Positions 8,690 through 18,213 of a stretch of 64,000 nt of DNA are shown piece by piece (the stretch's first letter is position 1; each line of letters opens with the position of its first letter). The DNA is from Pedosphaera parvula Ellin514 (GTDB lineage: Bacteria; Verrucomicrobiota; Verrucomicrobiia; Limisphaerales; Pedosphaeraceae). Both the position numbers and the translations under genes were made by a program. The notes beneath the pieces were generated by a model. The model worked only from the letters and a program-made list of their open reading frames with translations. It searched no databases and was not told the DNA's origin. The stretch is from assembly GCF_000172555.1 (NCBI RefSeq), contig NZ_ABOX02000022.1, positions 1 to 64,000 of the forward strand, read 5' to 3'.

Positions 8690-9903
8690 AAATTTTAGCC
8701 ACGTTAAAAATTGCGGCCCGAGCTTTGAAGCGAAACAAGCTGCGCACCATCCTGACCATGTTGGGAATGATCATCGGTGTGGGCGCGGTGATTGCGACGG
8801 TGAGCTTGGGGAATGGAGCGAAAGCGCAGGTGGAGGGCCAGATCGCAAGCCTGGGGCAGAATGTGGTGTTGATTTTTTCCGGCAGTTTTACCCGTGGCGG
8901 TGTGCACTCGGGATGGGGAGGTGCAGGAACCCTTTCGGTCGAGGATGCCCTGTCAATTGAACGCGAGGTGCCCGGCGTTACGCTGGTCAGTCCGGAACTG
9001 CGTTCGGGTTCGCAGGTAGCTGCGGGAAATCAAAATTGGGGCACAAACATTCAGGGAGAGGGGCAGGATTATTTGGACATCCGGCAATGGCCACTGGCGG
9101 AAGGTAGCATGTTCTCGGAACAGGATGTGCGGGGGGCGGGCAAGGTGGCTGTCATTGGCCAGACCGTGGCCAAGCAATTGTTTCCGGATGGAAATGTGAT
9201 CGGCCAAATTATTCGCATCAAGAATGTGCCGTTCATAGTGGTGGGAGCACTGGTGCCCAAAGGGCTTTCCGTAATGGGACAGGACCAGGACGATGTGGTC
9301 ATTGTTCCTTATACGAGCGCAATGAGGCGATTATTTGGCGCGACCATGCTGCGAGGCATCACAGTTCAGGCATCGAGTCCGAAGATGTTGAGTTCCGTGC
9401 AACAGGAAATCACCTTCTTATTGCGGCAGAGACATCGTATTCAAGCCGGGCGAGACGACGATTTCACGGTGAGGACGCAGCAGGAGATCGCGGAAATGGC
9501 GGCCAATGCGTCGCAGACCATGAGATGGTTATTGGCAGCGGTGGCATTGGTTTCCCTTTTGGTGGGCGGGATTGGAATCATGAACATCATGCTGGTGAGT
9601 GTTACCGAGCGCACACGGGAGATTGGCATCCGGATGGCTGTAGGAGCGCACGGACGGGATATTCTTCTGCAATTTTTGGTCGAGGCGATCACTTTGAGCC
9701 TGCTGGGCGGGGTATTGGGAATCTTATGCGGGACGGGCGGTTCCAAGTTGGTGGCGGCCAAGCTGGGCTGGGCGGCGCTGACCCCGATGAATTGGGTGGG
9801 AATTGCTTTTTTTATCAGTGCGTTGATTGGGATTTTCTTCGGATTTTATCCCGCCTGGAAAGCATCCAAGCTCGATCCCATTGATGCCCTGAGGTACGAA
9901 TAA
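8686..9903 (+). CDS. MacB-type ABC transporter permease (FtsX-like)
   Basis: A 405-residue permease. One N-terminal membrane helix (LRTILTMLGMIIGVGAVIATVSLG) is followed by a large periplasmic MacB_PCD domain (about residues 45-280) and three C-terminal helices in an FtsX domain, including 'GGIGIMNIMLVSVTERTREIGIR', the conserved coupling region of this family. It uses mechanotransmission rather than classical substrate translocation in characterised members. It is coupled to the ATPase gene through an ATGA overlap, completing a MacAB-type set. Confidence 0.94.
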   Translation: MKILATLKIAARALKRNKLRTILTMLGMIIGVGAVIATVSLGNGAKAQVEGQIASLGQNVVLIFSGSFTRGGVHSGWGGAGTLSVEDALSIEREVPGVTLVSPELRSGSQVAAGNQNWGTNIQGEGQDYLDIRQWPLAEGSMFSEQDVRGAGKVAVIGQTVAKQLFPDGNVIGQIIRIKNVPFIVVGALVPKGLSVMGQDQDDVVIVPYTSAMRRLFGATMLRGITVQASSPKMLSSVQQEITFLLRQRHRIQAGRDDDFTVRTQQEIAEMAANASQTMRWLLAAVALVSLLVGGIGIMNIMLVSVTERTREIGIRMAVGAHGRDILLQFLVEAITLSLLGGVLGILCGTGGSKLVAAKLGWAALTPMNWVGIAFFISALIGIFFGFYPAWKASKLDPIDALRYE

Positions 9904-10011
9904 GGCGTTAGTCAACGGATCGCCAGCCGTAAAAAATTCCCGTAACTTATTGCCGTGCGGCGGGTCATTACATATAGATGAAGTGGATGAGCCAATGGCG
10001 CACGATCCGAT

Positions 10012-10599
10012 ATGCCTGAGACCGGGTTTGACATGCCTGCCTGCCTGGAGCGAGTCCGCCGGCGGGATGAAGAGGCTGCACGCATGCTCTTCCAGGAACT
10101 TTATCCGCTGGTCATCAAGCTGGTTCGATCGCATTTGCCGCGACGGACAGGCGAAGAAGACCTGGTGCAAATGGTGTTTATGAAGATTTTTACGCACCTC
10201 GATCAGTATGCAGGCAAGGTGCCATTCCAACACTGGGTGTCCCGAATCGCGGTGAACACGTGCATCAAGGTTTTGCGGGCGGAGAAGGTGCGGCCTGAGG
10301 TTCGATGGGCCGATTTGGGCGAAGATGAGGGGCATGTGCTGGATTTGCTGGCGTCCACGCAGGAAGAGTTGAATCCGGATCAGAGCCTGGCCTCCCGGGA
10401 ATTGGCGGAAAAATTGATGGCCTTGTTGAATCCCGAAGACCGGTTGGTCATGAATTTGCTCACGATGGAAGGGCGTTCGATCGAAGAAGTGAAGCAGATT
10501 ACGGGCTGGAATGAATCGGTGATAAAAGTTCGCGCTTTTCGCGCGCGCAATAAATTGAGAAAACATTTTAAACAACTCATGAGAGAGGAAAGGCGATGA
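10012..10599 (+). CDS. ECF-type RNA polymerase sigma factor
   Basis: A 195-residue sigma-70 family protein of the extracytoplasmic-function type, with only sigma2 and sigma4. Sigma2 spans roughly residues 15-90 (ARMLFQELYPLVIKLVRSHL ... EEDLVQMVFMKIF ... WVSRIAVNTCIK). Sigma4 is near the end (LLNPEDRLVMNLLTMEG, then the HTH 'IEEVKQITGWNESVIKVRAFRARNKLRKHF'). Either ATG 10012 or ATG 10033 could be the start. Its stop overlaps the next ORF (ATGA), and the two following genes are also overlapped, a layout typical of sigma/anti-sigma/sensor operons. Confidence 0.93.
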   Translation: MPETGFDMPACLERVRRRDEEAARMLFQELYPLVIKLVRSHLPRRTGEEDLVQMVFMKIFTHLDQYAGKVPFQHWVSRIAVNTCIKVLRAEKVRPEVRWADLGEDEGHVLDLLASTQEELNPDQSLASRELAEKLMALLNPEDRLVMNLLTMEGRSIEEVKQITGWNESVIKVRAFRARNKLRKHFKQLMREERR

Positions 10600-10907
10600 A
10601 GCAAAACGACAACCAACTGGACCGATTATTCAGAGCCGCAGCCCGTTCGCCGCGGATGGAGGTCGGAGCGCCATCCTTTAAACTGGAAGCCCAGGTATTG
10701 GCGGGTTGGCGCTCGCTGCAGCCAGGTGAGGACATGACCATGCTCATTGTGTGGTTTCGCCGGGCGGTGGCCTGTGCCTGCTTATTGATGCTGCTGAGCC
10801 TGGCTTGGAATTACAGCGATCGCAGCGGCAGCAACGATCGAGCCGGGGAAACAGCGGATGCATTTTCCATTGCTGATTCCGCGGTGACCCTCGCATTGAA
10901 CCAATGA
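10596..10907 (+). CDS. Small single-pass membrane protein, putative anti-sigma factor
   Basis: A 103-residue protein with a basic, soluble N-terminal half (QLDRLFRAAARSPRMEVGAPSFKLEAQVLAGW) and one transmembrane helix (AVACACLLMLLSLAW) followed by a short tail. It has no recognisable zinc anti-sigma motif. The assignment as anti-sigma factor is inferred only from its position: it overlaps the ECF sigma gene by ATGA and is itself overlapped by a Spy-like gene. It could equally be a small accessory membrane protein. Confidence 0.6.
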   Translation: MKQNDNQLDRLFRAAARSPRMEVGAPSFKLEAQVLAGWRSLQPGEDMTMLIVWFRRAVACACLLMLLSLAWNYSDRSGSNDRAGETADAFSIADSAVTLALNQ

Positions 10908-11353
10908 CCATACCCTCCAAAGGCAAGCTCATAGTTTATTTGGTAATGCTCTTCGTATTGGGAGCGGTTACCGGATCGGGGATTACGTACAAGCTGGTAA
11001 AAGGACATCCGCCGGGCAGAGGGCCTGGACATCCGCCCGGTGATTTTACCGAACGCATGCGGTCAGATCTTAAAACCAGGCTCAACTTAACCGCCGATCA
11101 AGTGGATAAGATAAATCCGATGATCGATGTTGCCGGGGCGGAATTGCGGTCGATCCAGACAAATACCATGCAGCGAGTCTCGCAGGTTTTTGACAATTTG
11201 CATGCCCAGATGCGTCCGCTGCTCACGGATGAACAAAAGACCAAGCTGGAGGAGATGGAAAAGGAATTTCGCGAGCGACGCCACCGATCCAGAAGTGGAC
11301 ATCCTGAAACTCCGCCAGGGTCGGCCGGTCAGACCAATGCTCCAGTGAAGTAA
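10904..11353 (+). CDS. Spy/CpxP/CnrX-like periplasmic stress-sensor protein
   Basis: A 149-residue protein with an N-terminal membrane anchor (LIVYLVMLFVLGAVTGSGITY), a His/Pro/Gly-rich linker (HPPGRGPGHPPG) that might bind metal, and two LTxxQ-type helices: 'LNLTADQVDKINPMI' and 'LLTDEQKTKLEEMEKEF'. This pattern is shared by Spy, CpxP, ZraP and the CnrX/RseA-linked metal-sensor group. It overlaps the preceding small membrane protein gene by ATGA. I infer that it senses envelope or metal stress and signals to the ECF sigma factor; this has not been shown. Confidence 0.75.
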   Translation: MTIPSKGKLIVYLVMLFVLGAVTGSGITYKLVKGHPPGRGPGHPPGDFTERMRSDLKTRLNLTADQVDKINPMIDVAGAELRSIQTNTMQRVSQVFDNLHAQMRPLLTDEQKTKLEEMEKEFRERRHRSRSGHPETPPGSAGQTNAPVK

Positions 11354-11360
11354 CGGCGAC

Positions 11361-12527
11361 ATGATAAAGATGGAATACGGTCAGGCTCTCGCGGTGACTT
11401 GCATCCAGTCGGAAACGCCCCCCATAACTGCATCCCTTTTGGAGAGCAAAAGATTGCAGTGCGACCGAAATTCTCGCAATCTCAAGGACGGTTTGAAGAA
11501 TCCAGAAGCGAGCGCAGAGATTTTGCCCACGCATACCGCTGCTTTGTTCCAGAAGGCAGTGAAGCGGGCGGCGGAGCTTTTGCGGGCCGGCGAGTTGGTG
11601 GCGCTGCCTACAGAAACGGTTTACGGACTTGCGGCCAATGCACTCGACGCGGCAGCCGTGGGGCGGATTTTTGAAGCCAAGGGACGGCCAGCGCACAATC
11701 CAATTATTGTTCATGTGGCCGATATCGAAATGGCAAGAGCCTGTGTTTCCGAATGGCCGGTGCAGGCTGAGAAACTGGCCCGTGCGTTTTGGCCGGGACC
11801 ACTCACTCTCGTTCTTCCCCGGGCTGAAAGTATTCCGGATATCGTGACCGCCGGAGGCTCCACGGTTGGTCTGCGCTGGCCCAGTCATCCTTTTATCCAG
11901 GCGGTGATTCGCGAGTGTGGTTTTCCTTTGGCAGCCCCCAGCGCCAATCCTTCCAACCAAATTTCGCCCACCAATGCAGAACATGTGAGCAAAGGGCTTG
12001 GAACCAGGATCAAGTTGATTGTGGATGGGGGACAATCCCAGGTGGGCATTGAATCCACTGTGTTGGATATATCCGTCAGCCCGGCGAGGGTGTTGCGCCC
12101 CGGAATGATTCGTGAGGAAGCATTGCAGGCAGCTTTGCCGGCTGAAACCGTGCTATCACAAACCAGTAAAAAAGGGACAAAGGCTGAAATCATTAAGAGT
12201 CCCGGCCAGTTAAAAAAGCATTATTCGCCCAAGGCCAGGCTGGAAATTTTATCCTGGGAGAATGAGCCGGATTTTCTCTCACAAATTGCGCGGCGCAAAA
12301 TCGCGGCCGAGAAAATTCAGGTGATTGCCCACACAGTAATTCCTTCTGCCGGAAGGTTTGGCGGCGTGAGTGTCATTCCGCACGATGCGGAGGCATTTGC
12401 GCGCGCGATTTATGCCGAGTTGCACCGATGCGATGAAGCGGGTGCCGAGTTAATTATTGTGGAAGCTTTGCCGGAATCCAGTGAATGGCAGGCTATTGCG
12501 GACCGTCTGAAGAGAGCAGCAACCTAA
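11361..12527 (+). CDS. L-threonylcarbamoyladenylate synthase, Sua5 type
   Basis: A Sua5/YrdC-family enzyme that makes threonylcarbamoyl-AMP for the t6A37 modification of ANN-decoding tRNAs. The core starts near residue 63 with 'AAELLRAGELVALPTETVYGLAANAL' and includes 'KGRPAHNPIIVHV', 'FWPGPLTLVL', 'GLRWPSHP' and 'PLAAPSANPS'. A C-terminal Sua5 domain ('PGQLKKHYSPKA') distinguishes it from short YrdC. The first about 55 residues do not resemble the family; an in-frame TTG at 11523 would give a normal-length protein of about 334 residues. The ORF begins 8 bp after the Spy-like gene. Confidence 0.9.
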   Translation: MIKMEYGQALAVTCIQSETPPITASLLESKRLQCDRNSRNLKDGLKNPEASAEILPTHTAALFQKAVKRAAELLRAGELVALPTETVYGLAANALDAAAVGRIFEAKGRPAHNPIIVHVADIEMARACVSEWPVQAEKLARAFWPGPLTLVLPRAESIPDIVTAGGSTVGLRWPSHPFIQAVIRECGFPLAAPSANPSNQISPTNAEHVSKGLGTRIKLIVDGGQSQVGIESTVLDISVSPARVLRPGMIREEALQAALPAETVLSQTSKKGTKAEIIKSPGQLKKHYSPKARLEILSWENEPDFLSQIARRKIAAEKIQVIAHTVIPSAGRFGGVSVIPHDAEAFARAIYAELHRCDEAGAELIIVEALPESSEWQAIADRLKRAAT

Positions 12528-12600
12528 ATAACGAGAAAGATAAGTAACCAGCATGCGAGTATTTGACGAAGTTTCCCAAATCAAGCACTCTTCGCTCTTC

Positions 12601-14136
12601 ATGAAGTCGAGCAAAATTTGTGTGGTGGCGCTGGCGTGTGTGGCAGTGGCAGTGAATGCGCGGCAGGAGCCCCAGCCACCAGTGAAGGTGCCATTAGTGA
12701 AAGGTGCGCGGCAGACACGGGTGTTGACATTGGAAGAGTGCATCCGGATGGCACTTCTGCACAATCTGGACATTCAGATTACGCAGTATACCCCGCTGTT
12801 TGACCAATATACCATCAGTGTGGCTTACGCGGCGTACGAGCCAACCGCGAGCTTCAGGGCCACACACAGGATGAACTCATCTCCCGGTGGCATTGACACG
12901 ACGACTGGTCTCGCCCTGCCATCGCGGGTAACTCATTCGGATATCTTTACTCCTGATATTAGTGGATCTCTACCGACGGGAACAACCTACGATTTAACAG
13001 GCGGCTCACTAATAGATCAGTCCGGTACGGGAATCAGGCCTGATTTGCAGTGGAGTGCCAACCCTGGCCCTGGAATCACACTGACCCAGCCGTTGTTGAA
13101 GGGTTTCTGGATTGATCAGACCCGCTTTACCATTCAGTTGGACAAAAATGCACTTAAGTTTGACGAGCAGGCGTTGCGGCAGCAGATCATGAAAACCGTA
13201 ACGGATGTGCAAACCGCCTATTACGAACTGATCTTCGCCCGGGAGAACGTCAGAGTGAATCAAGAAGCCCTCAAACTGGCCCAGCAACTCGTGTCTGAAA
13301 ATCTCAAGCGTGTGGAAGTGGGCGCGCTGGCTCCGCTCGATGAGAAACAGTCGGAGTCGCAAGCTGCGAGCTCGGAAGCTGATTTGTTAACGGCGCTGCA
13401 GACTCAGGGGACGGATGAGAACAATCTCAAGAGTTTGATTACTGATAATTATGGAGAATGGGTGAACGTGACGCCGGTGCCAGCGGAGTCATTGACCGCC
13501 ACGCCCCAACAGTTTGATCTTCAAGAGAGCTGGCGGTCGGCGCTGGAAAACAGGCCCGACATCCTGCAGCAAAGGTTGACTCTTGATAAGAATAACATCA
13601 CGGTAAAATACGACTTCAATCAGTTGTTTCCTACCTTAAACCTGCAGGGCAGCTATGGGCGGAATGCCCTGGCCGGCAGTTTCACGGGAATATTAGGTGA
13701 TGTGCGGGAAGAGAAAAATCCTTTCTACACCTACGGTGTGGTGGTGAGCATGCCGCTGGGTAATGGCGCGGCGCGAAATAACTACCGGATTGCCAAAGCC
13801 ACCGTTCAGCAACAGCTCCTCGCGCTGAAGAGAACCGAGCAGTTGGCGATTGTGACGGTCGAAAATGATGTGGGACAGTTGCGCGCCGACCTGCAAACCA
13901 TCAAGGCAAGACATGCGGCGACAGTGTATGCGAAGGATGCGCTCGAGGCTGAACAAAAGAAGTTGGAGAACGGGAAAAGCACCAGTTTTCAAGTGCTGCA
14001 ATTGCAAAAGGATTATACCAATGCCCAAACGCTGGAAATCCGGGCCATTGCCAGTTACAACCAGCATATCGCGCAATTGGCCTTGGATGAGGGAACCACT
14101 TTGACGAAGAACCGGATTGATTTGACGAAAAAGTGA
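12601..14136 (+). CDS. TolC-family outer membrane efflux protein
   Basis: A 511-residue outer-membrane factor. The frame is open from 12553, but the ATG at 12601 gives a clean signal peptide (MKSSKICVVALACVAVAVNA). Two related repeats of long helices follow, as in TolC: 'DVQTAYYELIFARENVRVNQEALKLA' in the first half and the equivalent 'VENDVGQLRADLQTIKARHAA' in the second. It is the natural outer-membrane partner for the MacA/MacB set 5 kb upstream, although sigma and tRNA-modification genes lie between them. Periplasm/outer-membrane location is inferred from the family. Confidence 0.9.
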   Translation: MKSSKICVVALACVAVAVNARQEPQPPVKVPLVKGARQTRVLTLEECIRMALLHNLDIQITQYTPLFDQYTISVAYAAYEPTASFRATHRMNSSPGGIDTTTGLALPSRVTHSDIFTPDISGSLPTGTTYDLTGGSLIDQSGTGIRPDLQWSANPGPGITLTQPLLKGFWIDQTRFTIQLDKNALKFDEQALRQQIMKTVTDVQTAYYELIFARENVRVNQEALKLAQQLVSENLKRVEVGALAPLDEKQSESQAASSEADLLTALQTQGTDENNLKSLITDNYGEWVNVTPVPAESLTATPQQFDLQESWRSALENRPDILQQRLTLDKNNITVKYDFNQLFPTLNLQGSYGRNALAGSFTGILGDVREEKNPFYTYGVVVSMPLGNGAARNNYRIAKATVQQQLLALKRTEQLAIVTVENDVGQLRADLQTIKARHAATVYAKDALEAEQKKLENGKSTSFQVLQLQKDYTNAQTLEIRAIASYNQHIAQLALDEGTTLTKNRIDLTKK

Positions 14137-14201
14137 GGGGTACCTTGCCTTGCCTCCTCGAAGAATAGTCCCGGGCAATGACCGGGAAGTTGTTTGGGTG
14201 T

Positions 14202-14663
14202 TTATTTTAGAAGATCACTGGCGTCGCCGATGAAGTCATCGAGCATGCCAGCGGCGTCGGTGCCACTGATGGGAAGGTATTTGCCGGAGGCGGTGGCGAT
14301 GAGTTCACCAGAGTTGGTTTTCAATTCGGCTTTGGCTTCGAAAATTTTATTTCGGCGATTGGAGGTTAGTTCGGCGGTCGCGATCAGTTCGTCTCCTGGT
14401 TTTGCGGGGGATTTGTAGCGGACGTTTAATTCGGCGCAATAGGCGAAACGACGGGTTTGGACGGCGCAGGCCCAGACCATAATTTCATCCAGGAGAGTGG
14501 CGGTAATGCCGCCATGGACTGTCTGTTTAAAGCCAATGTGTTCAGGACGGGGTGAGAAGCGGGTTTGAACCACTGTGCCATCCGTTTCAAATCGGAGCTT
14601 GAGGCCCAAAGGGTTGGATTCGCCACAAACGAAACAGGAATGAGTATGAGGCAGCTTACGCAT
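14202..14663 (-). CDS. Hotdog-fold PaaI-like thioesterase
   Basis: A 153-residue hotdog protein. The ATG at 14663 starts 'MRKLPHTHSCFVCGESNPLG', typical of a thioesterase subgroup with an N-terminal CxxC and NPxGL segment. The catalytic core is 'VHGGITATLLDEIMVWA', where HGG and the following acidic residue match PaaI-type active sites, then 'YKSPAKPGDELIATAEL'. It probably hydrolyses an acyl-CoA, but the substrate cannot be deduced. A longer upstream frame to 14804 is less likely. It is transcribed away from the GH-GT fusion gene. Confidence 0.87.
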   Translation of the reverse strand: MRKLPHTHSCFVCGESNPLGLKLRFETDGTVVQTRFSPRPEHIGFKQTVHGGITATLLDEIMVWACAVQTRRFAYCAELNVRYKSPAKPGDELIATAELTSNRRNKIFEAKAELKTNSGELIATASGKYLPISGTDAAGMLDDFIGDASDLLK

Positions 14664-14810
14664 GGAGGTTATTTGGTGGTAGTTTGAACCGGGTGCGCAA
14701 GCGAAAATGTGCATACGTAATGCTTTGTTTTGTCGCGGCTTGCGTCCGATGGTTTGTTTTGCTATTTGATGGCATTGATGATTAAGCCAGACTACGCCGT
14801 CCAAAGTTAA

Positions 14811-17369
14811 ATGACTCGTTCATCCTCAGATCGCGTGACTGTGGATGGTAAATTTTTTAGTCTGGGTGACAAAAAGTTTTACCTGAAAGGGGTTTCCTAT
14901 GGGCCCTTTGCACCGGAAACAGGTGAAGGGCATTTTGCCACCCGGGAACAGACGGCCATGGATTTTGCGCAGATTCGCGAATTGGATGCGAACCTGGTGC
15001 GAGTTTATCACGTTCCTCCTCGATGGGTTCTCGATCTGGCCGCGGAATATGGCCTCAAATTGATGGTTGATATACCGTGGAACAAGCATCTGTGTTTTTT
15101 GGATTCCGCGGAATTGAAGGAGCAGGCACGTGAAGCGGTGCGTCAGGCGGTGCGATCCTGTGCGGCGCATCCGGCGGTGTTTGCGTATAGCGTGGTGAAT
15201 GAAATACCACCGGATATTGTGCGCTGGAGCGGGGCAAAAGCAGTGTCGAATTTCATCGATGAACTGGTGGCGGAAGCAAAGAAGATCGATCCGGATTGCC
15301 TCTGTACGTTTACGAACTTTCCTTCGACCGAATTTCTGCGGCCGCAAAGTTTGGATTTTCTTTCCTTCAATGTTTATCTGCACCAGCAGCAGCCGTTTAA
15401 GAATTACCTATCTCGTTTGCAGATGATCGCTGATGCCAAGCCATTGATTCTTGGTGAATTTGGAATTGATTCGCTGCGGGAAGGCGAACCGCAAAAATGT
15501 GAGATTTTATCCTGGCAGATTGAAACAGCTTTCCGTGGTGGGTTGGCCGGCACCATCGTTTTCAGTTATACCGATGATTGGTGGCGCGGCGGTCAACAGA
15601 TTGAAGATTGGAAGATGGGCCTTACCACGCGCGACAGGCAGCGCAAGGATTCCTACCGGGCGGTTCAAAAGATGTACCGGTTGGCGCCTTATTTTCCGTT
15701 GAACCGTTATCCGAAGGTATCCATCGTGGTGGCCAGCTATAATGGCGGGCGAACGACCAAGGCGTGCCTGGATTCCCTGGAGCGTCTGAATTATCCCGAC
15801 TACGAGGTGGTTTTTGTGGATGACGGGTCCACCGATGATACGGCGAATATCGTTCGATCTTATTCCAAAGTTCATTACTTCAAGCACGAAAAGAACCTTG
15901 GGCTTTCGGTGGCTCGCAATTCTGGAATTTCCGCGGCCACGGGAGAAATTGTGGCTTTTACCGATTCCGACTGTCGCGCGGATGAAGACTGGTTGTATTA
16001 CCTGGTGGGAGATTTATTGGATGGAGATTTTGCCGGCATGGGCGGGCATAATTTTTTGCCGCATGACGATTCCCTGGTTGCGGCGGCGGTGATGGTTTCT
16101 CCCGGTGGCCCGGCGCATGTCATGCTGACTGATCGTCAGGCCGAACATATACCGGGTTGCAACATGGCCTTTTACAAGTGGGCTTTGGAGGAAATTGGTG
16201 GTTTCGATCCCATTTTCTGGAAGGCCGGGGACGATGTGGATGTTTGCTGGCGGGTGCAGCAGGCCGGAGGCAGGATAGGATTTAGCCCGGCAGGCTTCGT
16301 CTGGCATTACCGAAGGTCGACAGTGAACGCCTACTTGAAGCAGCAGCGGGGTTATGGCGAGGCCGAGGCTTTACTGGTGCGGAAACATCCGGAATATTTT
16401 AATGCGATGGGCGGAGGCATCTGGCAGGGCAGAATCTATTCGCCAGCAAAGTTTGGAATCGTTATGCGCCCCCCCATTATTTATCACGGGGCATTTGCCA
16501 GTGGATTCTTTCAAACGCTTTATACCTCCCAGGCAGTGGGTGTGCTTTCGCTGTTCAGCAGTTTGGAATATCACATATTGGTTACGCTACCGCTGTTGGT
16601 GCTTTCATCGACGTTTCTGTATCTGCTGCCCGTGGCCGTGACCAGTCTGGTGCTCTCGCTGGGAGTGTGCGGGGTGGCTGCAGCCCAGGCAAGTTTGCCC
16701 AAAAAGAAGATTCGCTGGTGGTCGCGTCCAGTGGTGGCCTTGCTATTTCTGCTGCAACCGATTGTCCGGGGATTGGCCAGATACCAGGGACGTTTAAGCC
16801 TGCAATCCGCCACCTCGGCAGCCAGAGAAACCTTGGATTCGATTGCGCTACGCAACAGCCCATATTCCTTGAGTGAGGTTTCATATTGGTCAGAAGGTTA
16901 TGTGGATCGCATTGAATTTGTGGCGAGTATTCTGGAGCGATTGGATCGCAAAGGCTGGCCAAACAAGTCAGACATCGGTTGGAACGAATATGACGTGGAA
17001 ATTTTCGGCAATCGTTGGAGTCACCTGCAATTGACCACCGTGGCGGAGGATTATCCTGATGGAAAGAGGCTTCTTCGATGCCGCTTAAAAAGCTATTGGT
17101 CATTATGGGCCAAGATGACATTCTGGGCGGCGGTGGCTTTTGAGTTGCCCATAATCGCCATCGTCGGCAGGTGGTTTCCCTGGGTGGGACTCCTGGCATT
17201 GACCGTGCCATTGTTTGCGTGGTTTTTACGGCGCGAGAAGCGGGGTTTGCAAAGCCTGACGATTGTATTTCTCGATGAAACAGCAAAAAAATGGAATCTG
17301 AAAAAGATTTCGACGGCACAACCCGAAAGGAAGCAAACTGAACCGGTCAAAGTTCAGCATGCAATTTAA
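14811..17369 (+). CDS. Bifunctional glycoside hydrolase (clan A type) - family 2 glycosyltransferase membrane protein
   Basis: An 852-residue fusion. Residues about 8-290 form a TIM-barrel glycosidase-like domain: 'FYLKGVSYGPFAP', the acid/base Glu in 'SVVNEIPPD' (about 131) and the likely nucleophile Glu in 'LGEFGIDS' (about 217). Residues about 302-545 are a GT2 domain: 'VSIVVASYNGG', 'VFVDDGSTDDT', the DxD-type 'TDSDCRADEDW', 'GCNMAFYK' and 'KAGDDVDVCWR'. Hydrophobic segments follow near 565-680, then a soluble stretch and two helices near 770-805. It may build or trim an exported polysaccharide at the inner membrane. It is not GH17-like, unlike NdvB. The glycan is unknown. Confidence 0.88.
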   Translation: MTRSSSDRVTVDGKFFSLGDKKFYLKGVSYGPFAPETGEGHFATREQTAMDFAQIRELDANLVRVYHVPPRWVLDLAAEYGLKLMVDIPWNKHLCFLDSAELKEQAREAVRQAVRSCAAHPAVFAYSVVNEIPPDIVRWSGAKAVSNFIDELVAEAKKIDPDCLCTFTNFPSTEFLRPQSLDFLSFNVYLHQQQPFKNYLSRLQMIADAKPLILGEFGIDSLREGEPQKCEILSWQIETAFRGGLAGTIVFSYTDDWWRGGQQIEDWKMGLTTRDRQRKDSYRAVQKMYRLAPYFPLNRYPKVSIVVASYNGGRTTKACLDSLERLNYPDYEVVFVDDGSTDDTANIVRSYSKVHYFKHEKNLGLSVARNSGISAATGEIVAFTDSDCRADEDWLYYLVGDLLDGDFAGMGGHNFLPHDDSLVAAAVMVSPGGPAHVMLTDRQAEHIPGCNMAFYKWALEEIGGFDPIFWKAGDDVDVCWRVQQAGGRIGFSPAGFVWHYRRSTVNAYLKQQRGYGEAEALLVRKHPEYFNAMGGGIWQGRIYSPAKFGIVMRPPIIYHGAFASGFFQTLYTSQAVGVLSLFSSLEYHILVTLPLLVLSSTFLYLLPVAVTSLVLSLGVCGVAAAQASLPKKKIRWWSRPVVALLFLLQPIVRGLARYQGRLSLQSATSAARETLDSIALRNSPYSLSEVSYWSEGYVDRIEFVASILERLDRKGWPNKSDIGWNEYDVEIFGNRWSHLQLTTVAEDYPDGKRLLRCRLKSYWSLWAKMTFWAAVAFELPIIAIVGRWFPWVGLLALTVPLFAWFLRREKRGLQSLTIVFLDETAKKWNLKKISTAQPERKQTEPVKVQHAI

Positions 17370-17372
17370 TCT

Positions 17373-18167
17373 ATGATTCAGTATCACCAGCTCTTAAAGC
17401 TCGTTCTGGAGCAGGGAAAATTTAAGCCCGACCGGACTGGGACAGGAACCTACGCAGTTTTTGGCGCCCAGGCGCGGTTTCCATTGGCAGACGGATTTCC
17501 GGTGGTGACCACCAAAAAGCTCCATCTGAAATCGATTATTTACGAACTGCTCTGGTTTTTGCGCGGTGATACAAATGTAAAGTATCTGAACGAAAATGGG
17601 GTCACGATTTGGGATGAGTGGGCGGACACGGAGGGAAATTTAGGGCGTGTGTATGGGGCGCAGTGGTGTGATTGGCGCACGGCGGATGGCCGCTCGATCA
17701 ACCAGATTGACGAGGTCATAGCGCAGATTAAGAAAACTCCGGACAGCCGCCGTCACATTGTAAGCGCGTGGAATGTGGGGGAGATAGAGCGCATGGCGCT
17801 GCCGCCGTGTCACGCGCTGTTCCAGTTCTTCGTGCAGGATGGCGAATTAAGCTGCCAATTGTATCAACGCAGTGCCGATCTTTTTTTAGGTGTTCCGTTC
17901 AACATTGCTTCGTACGCGCTGCTGACGATGATGGTGGCGCAGGTTTGTGATTTGAAGCCGGGGACGTTTGTGCACACGTTCGGGGATCTGCACTTGTATA
18001 GCAACCACCTTGAGCAAGCCAAGCTACAGCTTTCCCGGGAGCCGAAACAGCTGCCGCAGATGAAATTGAATCCGGCGATCAAAAATATTCACGAGTTTAA
18101 ATTCGAGGATTTTCAATTGGCAGGGTATGATCCGCATCCGGGGATCAAGGCACCGATTGCGGTGTGA
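17373..18167 (+). CDS. thyA: Thymidylate synthase
   Basis: ThyA converts dUMP to dTMP with methylene-tetrahydrofolate. The 264-residue length equals that of the E. coli enzyme. Visible motifs are '[20 protein letters not shown]' at the start, '[18 protein letters not shown]', the catalytic Cys in '[13 protein letters not shown]' (about residue 146), '[20 protein letters not shown]' and '[17 protein letters not shown]'. It ends 46 bp before folA, which regenerates tetrahydrofolate from the dihydrofolate that ThyA produces. Confidence 0.98.
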   Translation: MIQYHQLLKLVLEQGKFKPDRTGTGTYAVFGAQARFPLADGFPVVTTKKLHLKSIIYELLWFLRGDTNVKYLNENGVTIWDEWADTEGNLGRVYGAQWCDWRTADGRSINQIDEVIAQIKKTPDSRRHIVSAWNVGEIERMALPPCHALFQFFVQDGELSCQLYQRSADLFLGVPFNIASYALLTMMVAQVCDLKPGTFVHTFGDLHLYSNHLEQAKLQLSREPKQLPQMKLNPAIKNIHEFKFEDFQLAGYDPHPGIKAPIAV

Positions 18168-18213
18168 TACGTGTGAGCAGGCATTCCAGTAAATATCCAA
18201 CTGCGCAAATCCG

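Noticed and set aside
14169-14187. Hairpin TCCCGG/CCGGGA after the TolC-like gene as a terminator
   Set aside because: The stem is only 6 bp and no T run follows, so support is too weak.
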